NCBI GenBank assembly: GCA_029582165.1
Contig: CM055890.1
Coordinates: 1,205,143-1,269,142 of the forward strand
DNA: 64,000 nt
Source of the DNA: Portulaca oleracea
Taxonomy: Eukaryota; Streptophyta; Magnoliopsida; Caryophyllales; Portulacaceae
Reading direction: 5' to 3'
Shown here: in pieces, positions 12,197 through 22,512 of the stretch
Layout of the letters: every line of letters starts with the position of its first letter
Position numbering within the stretch: the first letter of the stretch is position 1
Made by a program: the position numbers and the translations under genes
The notes under the pieces: model-generated
What the model was told of the DNA's origin: nothing
Seen by the model: only the letters and a program-made list of their open reading frames with translations
Database searches by the model: none

Positions 12197-12464
12197 TGTT
12201 CGGTCTCGTTCCGAGCCGAATTTTATCTCTTTTATTGGGTGTTTGTGTTTATTTTAGCCCTTGTATATATATTAGATATAGTGTTTTTGTGTTTTGTAGG
12301 AAAATAAGGAGTTAGAAGAAGTATGGGCTTAATTGAGGGTTTTTAGGGAATCCCGAGTGATTTCCTGAGTAAAACCAAGTCAACCCGAGCCGAGACCCGA
12401 GACGAAACCGACCCGGAAGTCCATTTCCATTTTCTGGCGCAAAACAGGGCAATCTGGGCAGATA

Positions 12465-12780
12465 AAGGTCGCGCCCGAGTCAGAAGAGGTCGCACCCGTG
12501 ACTGCAGACTGCCACGCCAAAACAATAGTTCAAGGAACGGAACAGTTGGAGGTCGCGCCCACGACCCCAGCCGTCGCGCCCGCGACATGTTGCTGGGAGA
12601 AGGATGTGCCTCGGACAGACGGACGACTCGCTCGAGTCAAGCGCTGACTCGCCCGAGTCAGTACTAGGTTGCGCCCGCGACCGACTGAGTAACGCCCGCG
12701 ACGGTTGAAGAATGAACAACGGATGGCGATGGAACAATAACCGACGCCGCGCGACGCTGGTCACTCGCCTGAAGTCATCA
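12465..12780. repeat. Cluster of GTCGCG/CGCGAC and GACTCG/CGAGTC inverted repeats
   Basis: Perfect short inverted repeats: GTCGCG-CC-CGCGAC (12573-12586), GACTCG-CT-CGAGTC (12625-12638), TGACTCG-CC-CGAGTCA (12645-12660), plus several imperfect units of the same design. It lies upstream of the TATA box, so in U3. The same cluster in the 3' LTR lies at about 40313-40610. Confidence 0.85.
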
Positions 12781-12850
12781 TCGGAGCCGCAGAAATGCCG
12801 CGGCGCTCACGCTGCTTTCTTTAGGGTTTTGGGGGTCGTTTTCCTCCTTC

Positions 12851-12858
12851 TATAAATA
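12851..12858 (+). promoter_or_regulatory. TATA box of NA1 5' LTR
   Basis: TATAAATA in a CTTCTATAAATACCC context; the same box is at 40676-40683 in the 3' LTR. It is the likely RNA polymerase II promoter of the element. The 5' copy is now separated from the body by the nested insertion. Confidence 0.7.
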
Positions 12859-13069
12859 CCCAATTTTAATTCAGACTCTTGATCTTAGTTCTTAGCTTTA
12901 ATCTTTAGCTTAGCTTTTATTTAAGTTTTAGGAGTAGGATTAGAGTAGATTTAATGCTTTCTTTAATTACTTTCTTTAATTGTTCTTCAAGTTTTCTCCA
13001 TTGTTCTTCAAGTTTTCTTGCAATTGGTATTCAACTCTTCTTTCAAGCATTCTCATTGAAGTTTTACAA

Positions 13070-13071
<2 letters not shown>

Positions 13072-13107
<36 letters not shown>

Positions 13108-13130
13108 TCTTTCACTCTCTCTCTCTCTCT
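13072..13130. repeat. (CT)n microsatellite in NA1 5' LTR
   Basis: A pure and interrupted CT run. The equivalent tract in the 3' LTR (about 40895-40973) is longer, so the two LTR copies have diverged in repeat number. Confidence 0.9.
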
Positions 13131-13310
13131 TATTTCAATTGCCATTGATGTTTGATTTCAAAAGCTTTCTAGGGTTAGCCACCACAAATCCACTTTTAGT
13201 GAGGAGGAGGGTCAAGGGTTACCAATTCTACTTATAGTGAGAATTTGGGGATCCTTGGTTATCCAATTCATGATTTCTTGATTGTTTGGGGAAATCCAAG
13301 TGTAGATTGA

Positions 13311-14166
13311 TGATGTATAATGGGATCAAAGGAGATCACATTACACACGAAAACAGGATCTTTAAAAACCAAGAAAAAAAATCATCATTCTCTAAGTTCT
13401 TAAGGATAAAAAACGAATGAGTGGATGAATGGGACGAATGAATGGATGAAAGAAACGTAACTTTCTTGGATGTTTGGGATGAGATTCAAATGATATTGTG
13501 ATTGAAACAATGTAGATGCAAAAACAAGATCAAGCGAAACTAGAAAGAAACTCACTAATGATTGAATGAATGATAATGGCTTTGGATTCTTCAATGGAGA
13601 TATAGGCACACCACTCCAATGGTTCCTCCAATTCTACCTTTCACCATCTAAGGATGCCAACCCTAGAATAGAAGTAGAGATGACGTATTCCTCCCTCAAG
13701 AGAACTACAATTCTAGTTTTGAAACTAGAGAGAAAAACAACACATGTGTTTTGATTTGTATTTTATTGATATTGAATATGAAGTGATTACAAGGACCTCC
13801 CAAGGGGTCTATTTATAGTAGAAGAGGACCCCCTAGGCGTGCCAATCTAGTTTACATCATCTATTACAATGGTTACATCATAAAGAATCAAAATGTACAT
13901 AACTAGATTGAAACATTGATAACTTCCTCAATTCTTCTCCAAACTTCAAGATTCAAAAACCATTGGAAAGCTCTTTGAATGATCTTCCTTTGGCTCTAGG
14001 ATGACTTTCCCAATAGCTTCATGGATCTTGAGATATAGAACAAAGTATCGAGTTGCACTTGATGAAGTCATTCGATTTTGAGAGAGATGTGAGTGATTGA
14101 AGCTCCTTTTCAATGTAAGCTTGTATTTGGTTCCCATGATGTGTATTTGGGACCAAATATACATCA
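13311..14166 (-). repeat. 3' LTR of E1
   Basis: 856 bp, TGATGTATAATGGG to ATATACATCA on the plus strand, pairing with 35076-35924. A minus-strand TATAAATA lies at 13810-13817. Next to it, 14167-14174 (TT then six C) is the polypurine tract read on the minus strand. Confidence 0.93.
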
Positions 14167-16207
14167 TTCCCCCCTAGTTGAGAAGAGTTTGTCCTCAAAC
14201 TAGGAAGTTCTTCTTCTCCTCCATAGTATGGCTTAAGATCACTCACATTAAAGGTACAACTGCCTTCATAATCTTCACCAAGTTGTAATTTGTAAGCATT
14301 ATCACCAATCCTTTCCAAAACTTCATAAGGATCATCACCTCTTGGTTTCAAGTGAATCCAAACAAGATCTCCCGGTTCAAATACAACCTTCTTCCTTGTT
14401 CTATTCACTCTACTTGCTACATCTTCTGTATACTTCAAGATTTTCTCACGAACTTCTTCATGTAGCTTCTTAATCTCTTCCACCCTTTTGTTAGCATCAA
14501 AGCTAAACTTTGTTGTAGTAGAAATAGGTGTAAGATCCATAGGTTGGAGAGGATTCCTTCCATAAACCACTTGGAATGATGACAAACCCGTGGCTTTACT
14601 TGGACTTCTATTGAAGGCAAATTCAGCATGACATAGAAGAGTATCCCACCCTTTCTTGTCTTTACTAACCAATGCTCGAAGTAAAGCTCCCAAAGTACGA
14701 TTTGTAACTTCAGTTTGTCCATCCGTTTGTGGATGATATGCGGTGCTAAACTTCAATTTTGTACCAAGTTTCTTCCACAATGTTAGCCAAAAATGATTAA
14801 GGAACTTTGAATCTCTATCACTCACCATGGTCTTTGGAATACCATGTAACTTCACTACTTCTTCAAAGTATAGATTTGCAACTTTAGTAGCATCATAGGT
14901 TGTATGACATGGAATAAAGTGTGTCATCTTTGAAAACCTATCAACGACAACCATGATTGAATCCTTACCTCTTTGAGTTCTTGGTAGACCCACAATGAAG
15001 TCTAAACTCACATCTTCCCATGGACTATGGGGAATAGACAAAGGAGTGTACAAGCCTTGTGGTAGGGCATGAGCTTCTGAGATATTGCAAGTATTACACC
15101 TCTTGATCATATGCTCAACATCTTTGATCATGCTAGGCCAAAAGTAATGCTCTTTCATCATCAAATAAGTCTTCTCAATGCCAAAATGACCCGCCAATTA
15201 TCCTCCATGGACTTCCATAATCAATAATTCACGAATGCTACTCTTTGGAATGCATAGTTGATTTCCCTTGAAAAGAAATCCATGCTCAATATGATAGAGT
15301 TAGTGGGGATGCTTCTTACAAAGCTCATAAACCTCCTTGAAATCTTCATCATTCTCATATAACCCTTTAATGTGTTCAAAACCAAGGACTCTTGAATCAA
15401 GAATATGAGTGAGTAAGTACCTTCTTGATAAAGCATCCACTCCTTTATTGATGTGTCCCGCCTTATGCTTTATCATAAAATGAAATGCTTGCTTGTACTC
15501 AACCCATTTGGCATGTCTTGGATTAAGCTTATGTTGCCCTTGAATGAACTTGAGAGCTTCATGATCACTATGTAGAATAAATTCTCCACTTAGAAGATAA
15601 TGACGCCAATATTCAAGAGCTCTTATAATTGCATAGAACTCTTTATCATATGTGCTATACTTCCTCTTGGCTTCATTCAACTTCTCACTAAAGAAAGCAA
15701 TTGGACGACCTTCTTGAGATAGAACGGCTCCAATTCCAACTCCACTTGCATCAACTTCAACTTCAAAGACTTTGTCAAAACAAGGTAATGCCAGAATAGG
15801 TGTATGACATAATTACTCCTTAATCAACTCGAATGCTTCATTTGCACCCTTACTCCATGAAAACTCTTTCTTTTTCAACAACTCGGTCATAGGTGCAAGA
15901 ATGGAGCTAAAATTCCTTATGAATCTTCTATAAAATGATGCTGAACCATGAAAACTCCGTACCTCATGAACAGATGTCGATGTAGGCCACTCTTGAATAG
16001 CTTTCACCTTCTCCTTATCAACTTGTATGCCTTCCTTTGAAAGAACATATCCAAGGAACACAACCTTGGATGAGAAAAAGTGACACTTGTCCATGTTGGC
16101 GTAGAGTTGCTCCTTCTCCAAAATGTACATGACCAACTCTAGATGTTTCACATGTTCTTTCTCACTTTTGCTATACACAAGAATATTATCAAAGTAAACT
16201 ACTACAC
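14019..16207 (-). pseudogene. pol: E1 pol 3' part: RT end, RNase H, integrase
   Basis: Begins at the E2 insertion point inside RT. The catalytic motif reads YFDNI where E2 and E3 have YFDDI, so one metal-binding Asp is lost (GAT to AAT). RT thumb follows (FYRRFIRNFSSILAPMTELL), then a stop near 15813, RNase H (KYSTYDKEFYAIIRALEYW, LHSDHEALKF, GVDALSRRYLL), and integrase from 15197 after a TAA at 15198-15200. The integrase keeps its HHCC module, catalytic D, D, E context (LDFIVGLPRTQ, VSDRDSKF, GQTEVTNRTL) and DPYEVLERIGDNAYKL. About 13 residues present in E2 (after WIHLK) are missing. The frame runs some 49 codons past the polypurine tract into the LTR. Confidence 0.9.
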
Positions 16208-17084
16208 TGATGTATAATGAGACCAAGGATGATCAAATTATACAAAAGCTAAGGATCTTTAACATGGTTCTTTAAGTTTGTATGAACGAATGAATGAAAC
16301 GAATGAAATGGATGAATGGATGGATGAAATGGACGAACGAATGGATGGATATGAATGTAAAGATGGTTGGGATGTAAGTTTATTTGAATGATATAATATA
16401 TCCAAATGAATCTTGAGATTGAAACAAAACAAGATCAATGAAATTCAAATAGAAACTCACGAAATGGATGATGAATGATCGATTCATAATGACGAGAAGA
16501 TCTTGGAAGGATATAGTCACACCACCTTCAAGAACTCTTCAATGCTACCTATCACCACCAAGGATGCCAACCCAAGGCTAGAAGTAGTTGATTCTCCCTC
16601 AAGAGAAACAAAACTAGCACAAAAGCTAGAGAGAAAACGACAACATGTTGAATTTGATTTGTATTGAATTATTGAATAATGTGTGATTACAAGGCACCCA
16701 AGGGGTCTATTTATACTAAATGAGAGGCCCCCTTGGCGTGTACAAATCAAGAAAAGGGGTGCATCTAGCTTACATCATCCTAAACAAGTATGACATCATA
16801 AAGATACAAATGTACATAAGCTAGATTAAAACAATGATAACTTGCTCTATTCTTGTCCAAATTCAAAGATTCAAAAGTCATTGTGAAGCTCCTTTGATGT
16901 AGATCATTTGATGCTAGGATGACTTTCACAACATCTCCATTGATCTTGAGTTATTGAGCAAATTACTAAACCACCCTTGATGAAGCTAGTTGGATGTTTG
17001 ATTAGCATGAGTGATTGAAGCTCCTTTTGTATGAAATCAACCATTTGGCTCCCATGATGTATATTTGGGACCAAATCTACATCA
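16208..17084 (-). repeat. 3' LTR of E2
   Basis: 877 bp matching 21638-22512. It holds a minus-strand TATAAATA in the AAGGGGTCTATTTATACT context (about 16706-16713). The pol stop codon lies in its first bases. Confidence 0.95.
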
Positions 17085-19596
17085 TTCCCCCTAGTTGAAA
17101 AGAGTTTGTCCTCAAACTAGGAAGTTCTTCATTATTTCCATAATGGGGCTTGAGATCACTCACATTGAAAGTACAACTCCCTTCATAGTCTTCACCAAGT
17201 TGTAACTTATAAGCATTATCACCAATCCTTTCCAAAACTTCATAAGGACCATCTACTCTTGGTGCAAGCTTACCTTTCCTCTTAGAAGGAAATCTTTCTT
17301 TCTTCAAGTGAATCCAAACAAGGTCTCCCGGTTCAAATACAACCTTCTTTCTTGATTTATTCACTCTACTAGCTACATCTTGTGTATACTTCAAGATTTT
17401 CTCACGAACTTCTTCATGTAGCTTCTTAATCTCTTCCACTCTTTTATTAGCTTCAAAGCTAAACTTTGTTGAAGTAGAAATAGGTGTAAGATCCATAGGT
17501 TGGAGAGGGTTCCTTCCATAAACCACTTGAAAAGGTGACAATCCCGTGGCTTTACTTGGACTTCGATTGAAAGCAAATTCAGCATGACATAAAAGAGTAT
17601 CCCACCCTTTCTTATCTTTGCTCACTAAGATTCGAAGTAGAGCTCCCAAAGTACGGTTGGTAACTTCGGTTTGTCCATCCGTTTGTGGATGACAAGCGGT
17701 GCTAAACTTCAATTTTGTACCAAGCTTCTTCCATAATGTTAGCCAAAAATGACTAAGGAACTTTGAATCTCTATCACTTACCATGGTCTTGGGGATACCA
17801 TGTAACTTCACTACTTCCTCAAAATATAGATTTGCAACTTTAGTAGCATCATAGGTGGTATGACATGGAATGAAATGTGCTATCTTTGAAAACCTATCAA
17901 CGACCACCATAATAGAATCCTTGCCTCTTTGAGTTCTTGGTAGACCAACAACGAAGTCTAAACTCACATCTTCCCATGGACTATGTGGAATAGGCAAAGG
18001 AGTATATAAGCCTTGTGGTAAAGCATGTGCTTTTGAAATATTGCAAGTATTACACCTCTTTACCATATGCTCAACATCTTTGATCATGCTTGGCCAAAAA
18101 TAATGCTCCTTCATCATAAGATATGTCTTTTCAATACCAAAATGACCCGCCAAAGATCCTCCATGGACCTCCATGATCAATAATTCTCGAATGCTACTCT
18201 TGGGAATACAAAGTTGATTTCCCTTAAAAAGAAATCCATGCTCAATATGAAAGAGTTGGTGGGGATGCTTCTTACATAGCTCATAAACCTCCTTGAAATC
18301 CTCATCATTTTCATACAACTCTTTAATATGCTCAAAACCAAGGACTCTTGAATCAAGAATATGAGTGAGTAAGTACCTTCTTGATAAAGCATCCGCTCCT
18401 TTATTTAGATGACCCGCTTTATGTTTGATCACAAAATGGAACGCTTGCATGTACTCAACCCATTTGGCGTGTCTTGGATTCAACTTGTGTTGCCCTTGAA
18501 TGAACTTAAGAGCTTGATGATCACTATGTAGAATGAACTCACCACTTAGAAGATATTGTCGCCAATGTTCAAGAGCTCTTATAATTGCATAGAACTCTTT
18601 ATCATATGTACTATACTTCCTTTTGGCTTCATTCAACTTCTCACTAGAGAAAGCAAGAGGTCGGCCTTCTTGTGATAACACGGCTCCAATTCCAACTCCA
18701 CTTGCATCAACTTCAACTTCAAACACTTTATCAAAACAAGGTAATGCAAGAATAGGTGCATGACGTAATTTCTCCTTAATCAACTCGAAAGCTTCATTAG
18801 CACCTTTACTCCATGAAAACTCCTTCCTTTTCAATAACTCGGTCATAGGTGCAAGAATGGAGCTAAAATTCCTTATAAACCTTCTATAAAACGAAGCTAA
18901 ACCATGAAAACTTCGTACCTCATGAATAGATGTTGGTGTAGGCCACTCTTGAATAGCTTTCACCTTCTCCTTATCAACTTGAATGTCATCTTTTGAAAGA
19001 ACATATGCAAGGAACACGATCTTGGATGAGAAAAAGTGGCACTTCTCCATGTTGGCGTAGAGTTGCTCCTTTTCCAAGATGTACATAACCAACTCTAGAT
19101 GCTTTATATGCTCATGCTCACTTCTACTATACACAAGAATATCATCAAAGTAAACTACAACACATTTGCCAATAAGAGGCTTCAATACATGATTCATTAA
19201 ACACATGAAAGTAGATGGTGCATTTGTAAGACCAAATGGCATCACAAGCCACTCATATAACCCTTCCTTGGTCTTGAATGCCGTTTTCCACTCATCTCCT
19301 TCATGAATCCTTATTTGATGATATCCACTTCTCAAGTCGATTTTGGAGAATACAACACTTCCATGTAACTCATCAAGTAGATCCTCAAGGCGTGGAATTG
19401 GGAATCTATACTTGATTGTGATTTTGTTTATAGCTCGGCAATCCATACACATTCTTTGAGATCCATCTTTCTTTGGAACAAGTAAGACCGGAACGGCACA
19501 TGGACTCAAACTTTCTCGAACCAAGCCTTTAGATAGAAGTTCATCCACTTGCCTTTGAACTTCTTGAGTATCTTTTGGATTCATACGATAGGCCGG
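17077..19596 (-). CDS. pol: E2 RT, RNase H and integrase
   Basis: About 835 residues from MNPKDTQEV (19584). RT: LVPKKDGSQRMCMDCRAINK, then FSKIDLRSGYHQIRI, then catalytic YFDDILVYS, then thumb FYRRFIRNFSSILAPMTEL. RNase H: VDASGVGIGAVL, STYDKEFYAIIRALEHW, LHSDHQALKF. Integrase: HHCC zinc module (GHFGIEKTYLMMKEH, then RCNTCN), catalytic core (LDFVVGLPRTQRGKDS, VSDRDSKF, TDGQTEVTNRTL) and a C-terminal GPYEVLERIGDNAYKL module. No chromodomain follows. The frame continues upstream into protease through one TAG (19597-19599), so the true product is a longer polyprotein. It would copy element RNA into DNA in the particle and insert it in the nucleus. Confidence 0.93.
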   Translation of the reverse strand, partial: PAYRMNPKDTQEVQRQVDELLSKGLVRESLSPCAVPVLLVPKKDGSQRMCMDCRAINKITIKYRFPIPRLEDLLDELHGSVVFSKIDLRSGYHQIRIHEGDEWKTAFKTKEGLYEWLVMPFGLTNAPSTFMCLMNHVLKPLIGKCVVVYFDDILVYSRSEHEHIKHLELVMYILEKEQLYANMEKCHFFSSKIVFLAYVLSKDDIQVDKEKVKAIQEWPTPTSIHEVRSFHGLASFYRRFIRNFSSILAPMTELLKRKEFSWSKGANEAFELIKEKLRHAPILALPCFDKVFEVEVDASGVGIGAVLSQEGRPLAFSSEKLNEAKRKYSTYDKEFYAIIRALEHWRQYLLSGEFILHSDHQALKFIQGQHKLNPRHAKWVEYMQAFHFVIKHKAGHLNKGADALSRRYLLTHILDSRVLGFEHIKELYENDEDFKEVYELCKKHPHQLFHIEHGFLFKGNQLCIPKSSIRELLIMEVHGGSLAGHFGIEKTYLMMKEHYFWPSMIKDVEHMVKRCNTCNISKAHALPQGLYTPLPIPHSPWEDVSLDFVVGLPRTQRGKDSIMVVVDRFSKIAHFIPCHTTYDATKVANLYFEEVVKLHGIPKTMVSDRDSKFLSHFWLTLWKKLGTKLKFSTACHPQTDGQTEVTNRTLGALLRILVSKDKKGWDTLLCHAEFAFNRSPSKATGLSPFQVVYGRNPLQPMDLTPISTSTKFSFEANKRVEEIKKLHEEVREKILKYTQDVASRVNKSRKKVVFEPGDLVWIHLKKERFPSKRKGKLAPRVDGPYEVLERIGDNAYKLQLGEDYEGSCTFNVSDLKPHYGNNEELPSLRTNSFQLGGMM

Positions 19597-19597
19597 C

Positions 19598-20510
19598 TAG
19601 TTGGGGAGCACAGAACCTGGAACAAGATCAATCTTGTGCTCAATATCTCTTCTTGGTGGCAACCAATTCGGCATCTCTTTTGGGAACAAATGTTTGAAAC
19701 GTTCCAAAAGAGGTTTGAGACATGCATGCTCACGTGTTGGGGTCGCTTCTTCTTCCTCCAAGTTTGCTAGAATAAGATCTTTATGCTCTTGGAATTCATG
19801 ATATTCGGCCTTCATGAATGTCACAATGTTAGTCTCCTCCTTTTGTGGTTGTTGTTGGGGACGTATGATCGATGATGGTGAGAGAGGAGCCAATGTGATC
19901 TTCTTTTTGTTGAGAACAAACGTGTAGGTGTTCATTCTTCCATCATGCGTGACATGCCTATCAAAAAGCCAAGGTCTCCCAAGCAAAATATGGCAAGCAT
20001 CCATTGGAATTACATCACACCAAATAGAATCTTTGTAGTTTTTACCAATGGAAAGACTTACAAGCACACGGTGAACCACACGAATTCCCTTCCCATGACT
20101 AAGCCATTGAATTGTGTAGGGGGATAGGTGTGGACTAACCTCCAATTGTAGCTTATTCACCATGGTTGTTGAAGCGGCATTAGTGCAACTTCCTCCATCA
20201 ATGATTAAAGAACACACCTTGCCTTGAATGGTACACCTTGTGTGAAAGATGTTCTCCCTTTGTTCTTGCTCGTTTGGAATACAAGCAACACTTAAGGCTC
20301 TTCTTACTACTAGCATTTCACCTTCATCCGCCTCCTCTACTTCTTCCTCATTCACGTCAATGGTGCCATTTTCCTCCTCTTCATTCTCACTTTCATGAGA
20401 CTCCGGTTCAACATACAAAGCACTTTGATATTCCACCAAAGATACAACTCTTTTATTAGGACACTCCGAGGCATAATGTCCTAAGCCTTGACAACGAAAA
20501 CACCTTCTTG
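19598..20510 (-). CDS. pol: E2 zinc knuckle and aspartic protease region
   Basis: Starts with the CCHC knuckle CFRCQGLGHYASEC (about 20460-20500), then an acidic linker, then the protease: RENIFHTRCTIQGKVCSLI, active-site IDGGSCTNAAS, and CHILLGRPWLFDRHVTHDGR. IDGGS in place of the usual D(T/S)G is shared by every element of this clade in the window, so it is the family form and not damage. The frame ends at TAG 19597-19599, where the relative in E1 has a Lys codon, and joins pol in the same frame beyond it. Gag (20514-21407) is in another frame, so one indel separates them. Confidence 0.88.
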
Positions 20511-20513
20511 GGG

Positions 20514-21407
20514 CTAAGGGTTTAGGGTCTTGGACGTGGGGTTTGGGAATGGATGGGGTTGATTTTGTGGTGCTTTTGTGTTTGGTTGTTTTGTGGGGAA
20601 TGTGGATTTTTGTTGTGGAGTGTAGGATCGTGTGTTTTGTGGGGGTTTGTAGGATGTTTGGTACTTTATGGTCTCTTTTCCTCTTTCTTTTCTTTGTCTT
20701 TCTACTTTCAAGGCCAAAGAACTCAACTCATCCAAAGATTGGTAAGGATGTAATTCAACAATATTGCGAATCCAATCATTAAGACCATATAAGAAACGTA
20801 CCAAATTTTTTGGTTCATCTTCTTGGAGATCACAACGCCAAAGGAGATGTTCAAATTCCTTTGTGTACTCCTCAACACTTTTGCTTCCTTGAACCAAACG
20901 TTGCAATTTGTAATAGTTATCTTGGAGATAACTTGGTGGTAGGAACTTTTCTTGCAACTTTTTCTTCATCTTAATCCACATTTTGATCTTGTCCTTCCCT
21001 TTAGTTTGCCTCTTCTTTTGCAAATTGGTCCACCAAATGGACGCATGTTTTCGCAACTTAAGGGCCACATACTTCACTTTCTTCTCATCTTCTTTAAGAT
21101 CAAAAACACGTTCAACAGTTTGCATCCAATCTAAGAAGTTTTCGGGATCAAGATTACCATCAAATTCGGGGATTTCCACTTTGAAGTCAAAACGTTCCCC
21201 CCTCCTTGGACATGCACTTCGTTCACTTTGAGCATCCTCCTCGTCTTCTTGAGGTTTTCTCACAAAAGAATCATCACACATCTCTCTATGTTTTAGATGC
21301 ATATACTTCTTTAATTGATCAGAGTGGTAAACGATCCTTTGTTTCATGTACTCTACATCTTCTTGGGAAGTCGTGGGTGGATCCGATGGATTACTTCCAC
21401 TAGCCAT
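20514..21407 (-). CDS. gag: E2 Gag
   Basis: Starts MASGSNPSDP at 21407; the codon before it also extends the frame but is not ATG. A coiled region (YMKQRIVYHSDQLKKYMHL) and a charged linker precede the gag domain: FDFKVEIPEFDGNLDPE, FLDWMQTVERVFDL, KLRKHASIWWTNLQKKR, EKFLPPSYLQDNYYKLQRL, SVEEYTKEFEHLLWRC. A basic P/Q/T-rich tail ends at a stop just before the zinc knuckle, which lies in another frame because of an indel. This is the capsid-type domain that packs element RNA. Confidence 0.9.
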   Translation of the reverse strand: MASGSNPSDPPTTSQEDVEYMKQRIVYHSDQLKKYMHLKHREMCDDSFVRKPQEDEEDAQSERSACPRRGERFDFKVEIPEFDGNLDPENFLDWMQTVERVFDLKEDEKKVKYVALKLRKHASIWWTNLQKKRQTKGKDKIKMWIKMKKKLQEKFLPPSYLQDNYYKLQRLVQGSKSVEEYTKEFEHLLWRCDLQEDEPKNLVRFLYGLNDWIRNIVELHPYQSLDELSSLALKVERQRKERGKETIKYQTSYKPPQNTRSYTPQQKSTFPTKQPNTKAPQNQPHPFPNPTSKTLNP

Positions 21408-21621
21408 CAATCTTGTTTCAAAAAGATCACAAAGAAACTCACGGTTTGGGTTAGGGGGTAGGGACGAGAGTTTGGTTGTGTTTAGGCTAGATTGTGTTTG
21501 GGTTTAGGGGGTTCTTTGTGGAGTTTATATGGGGGACGAGAATGGAGATGATGGGGAATGGATTTGTGATGAAAAAGATTGTAAAAGATTATATCAAGAA
21601 CCACAAGATTCAAAATCCTTG

Positions 21622-21633
21622 GCTCTGATACCA
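21622..21633 (-). promoter_or_regulatory. Primer-binding site of E2, tRNA-Met
   Basis: The plus strand reads GCTCTGATACCA, so the minus strand is TGGTATCAGAGC, complementary to the 3' end of initiator tRNA-Met. It lies 4 bases from the LTR edge at 21638. Confidence 0.93.
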
Positions 21634-21637
21634 ATTT

Positions 21638-22512
21638 TGATGTATAATGAGACCAAGGATGATCAAATTATACAAAAGCTAAGGATCTTTAACATGGTTC
21701 TTTAAGTTTGTATGAACGAATGAATGAAACGAATGAAATGGATGAATGGATGGATGAAATGGACGAACGAATGGATGGATATGAATGTAAAGATGGTTGG
21801 GATATAAGTTTCTTTGGATGATAGATTGATATCCAAATGAATCTTGAGATTGAAACAAAACAAGATCATTGAAATTCAAATAGAAAGTCACGAAATGGAT
21901 GATGAATGGTCGATTGATAATGGCGAGAAGATCTTGGAAGGATATAGTCACACCACCTTCAAGAACTCTTCGATGCTACCTATCACCACCAAGGATGCCA
22001 ACCCAAGGCTAGAAGTAGTCGATTCTCCCTCAAGAGAAACAAAACTAGCACAAAAGCTAGAGAGAAAACAACATGTTGAATTTGATTTGTATTGAATTAT
22101 TGAATAATGTGTGATTACAAGGCACCCAAGGGGTCTATTTATACTAAATAAGAGGCCCCCTTGGCGTGTACAAATCAAGAAAAGGGGTGCATCTAGCTTA
22201 CATCATCCTAAACAAGTATGACATCATAAAGATACAAATGTACATAAGCTAGATTAAAACAATGATAACTTGCTCTATTCTTGTCCAAATTCAAAGATTC
22301 AAAAGTCATTGTGAAGCTCCTTTGATGTAGATCATTTGATGCTAGGATGACTTTGACAACATCTTCATGGATCTTGAGTTATTGAGCAAATTACCAAACC
22401 ACCCTTGATGAAGCTAGTTGGACGTTTGATTAGCATGAGTGATTGAAGCTCCTTTTGTATGAAATCAACCATTTGGCTCCCATGATGTATATTCGGGACC
22501 AAATCTACATCA
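21638..22512 (-). repeat. 5' LTR of E2
   Basis: 875 bp, near-identical to 16208-17084. The promoter TATAAATA on the minus strand is at 22136-22143. Downstream it carries a purine/pyrimidine-rich stretch with GAATGAATGAAACGAATG-type short repeats (about 21717-21780). Confidence 0.95.

Larger units (their letters stand above)
12197..13310 (+). repeat. 5' LTR of NA1, left part
   Basis: Matches 40042-41150 of the 3' LTR. It contains the GC-rich inverted-repeat cluster (about 12465-12780), a TATAAATA box (12851-12858), a (CT)n tract (about 13072-13130), and the E1 target site ATTGA at 13306-13310. The LTR resumes at 35930. Confidence 0.9.
16208..22512 (-). mobile_element. Full-length Ty3/gypsy element E2, inserted in E1
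   Basis: 6305 bp with LTRs 16208-17084 and 21638-22512, ends TGATGTAT and CTACATCA, primer site 21622-21633 and polypurine tract 17085-17091. A perfect duplication TACAC flanks it (16203-16207, 22513-22517). It lies exactly in the RT of E1, just before the codons for the catalytic YFDD. Same family as E1 by protein, with LTRs of a related subtype. Only a frameshift at the end of gag and one nonsense codon are obvious, so it is recent relative to E1. Confidence 0.96.

Noticed and set aside
12343..12764. Arg/Ser-rich ORFs on the minus strand
   Set aside because: Open frames come from the GC-rich inverted-repeat box; the 3' LTR copy has different stops.
12465..12780. Direct-repeat cluster as a CRISPR-like array
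   Set aside because: No constant repeat length, no spacers of uniform size, a plant nuclear context, and the repeats are palindromes inside an LTR.
20000..20200. Protease active site IDGGS instead of D(T/S)G, as a possible inactivating change
   Set aside because: The same IDGGS or VDGGS occurs in E1, E2, E3 and E5, including copies with otherwise sound pol, so it is the normal form in this clade.
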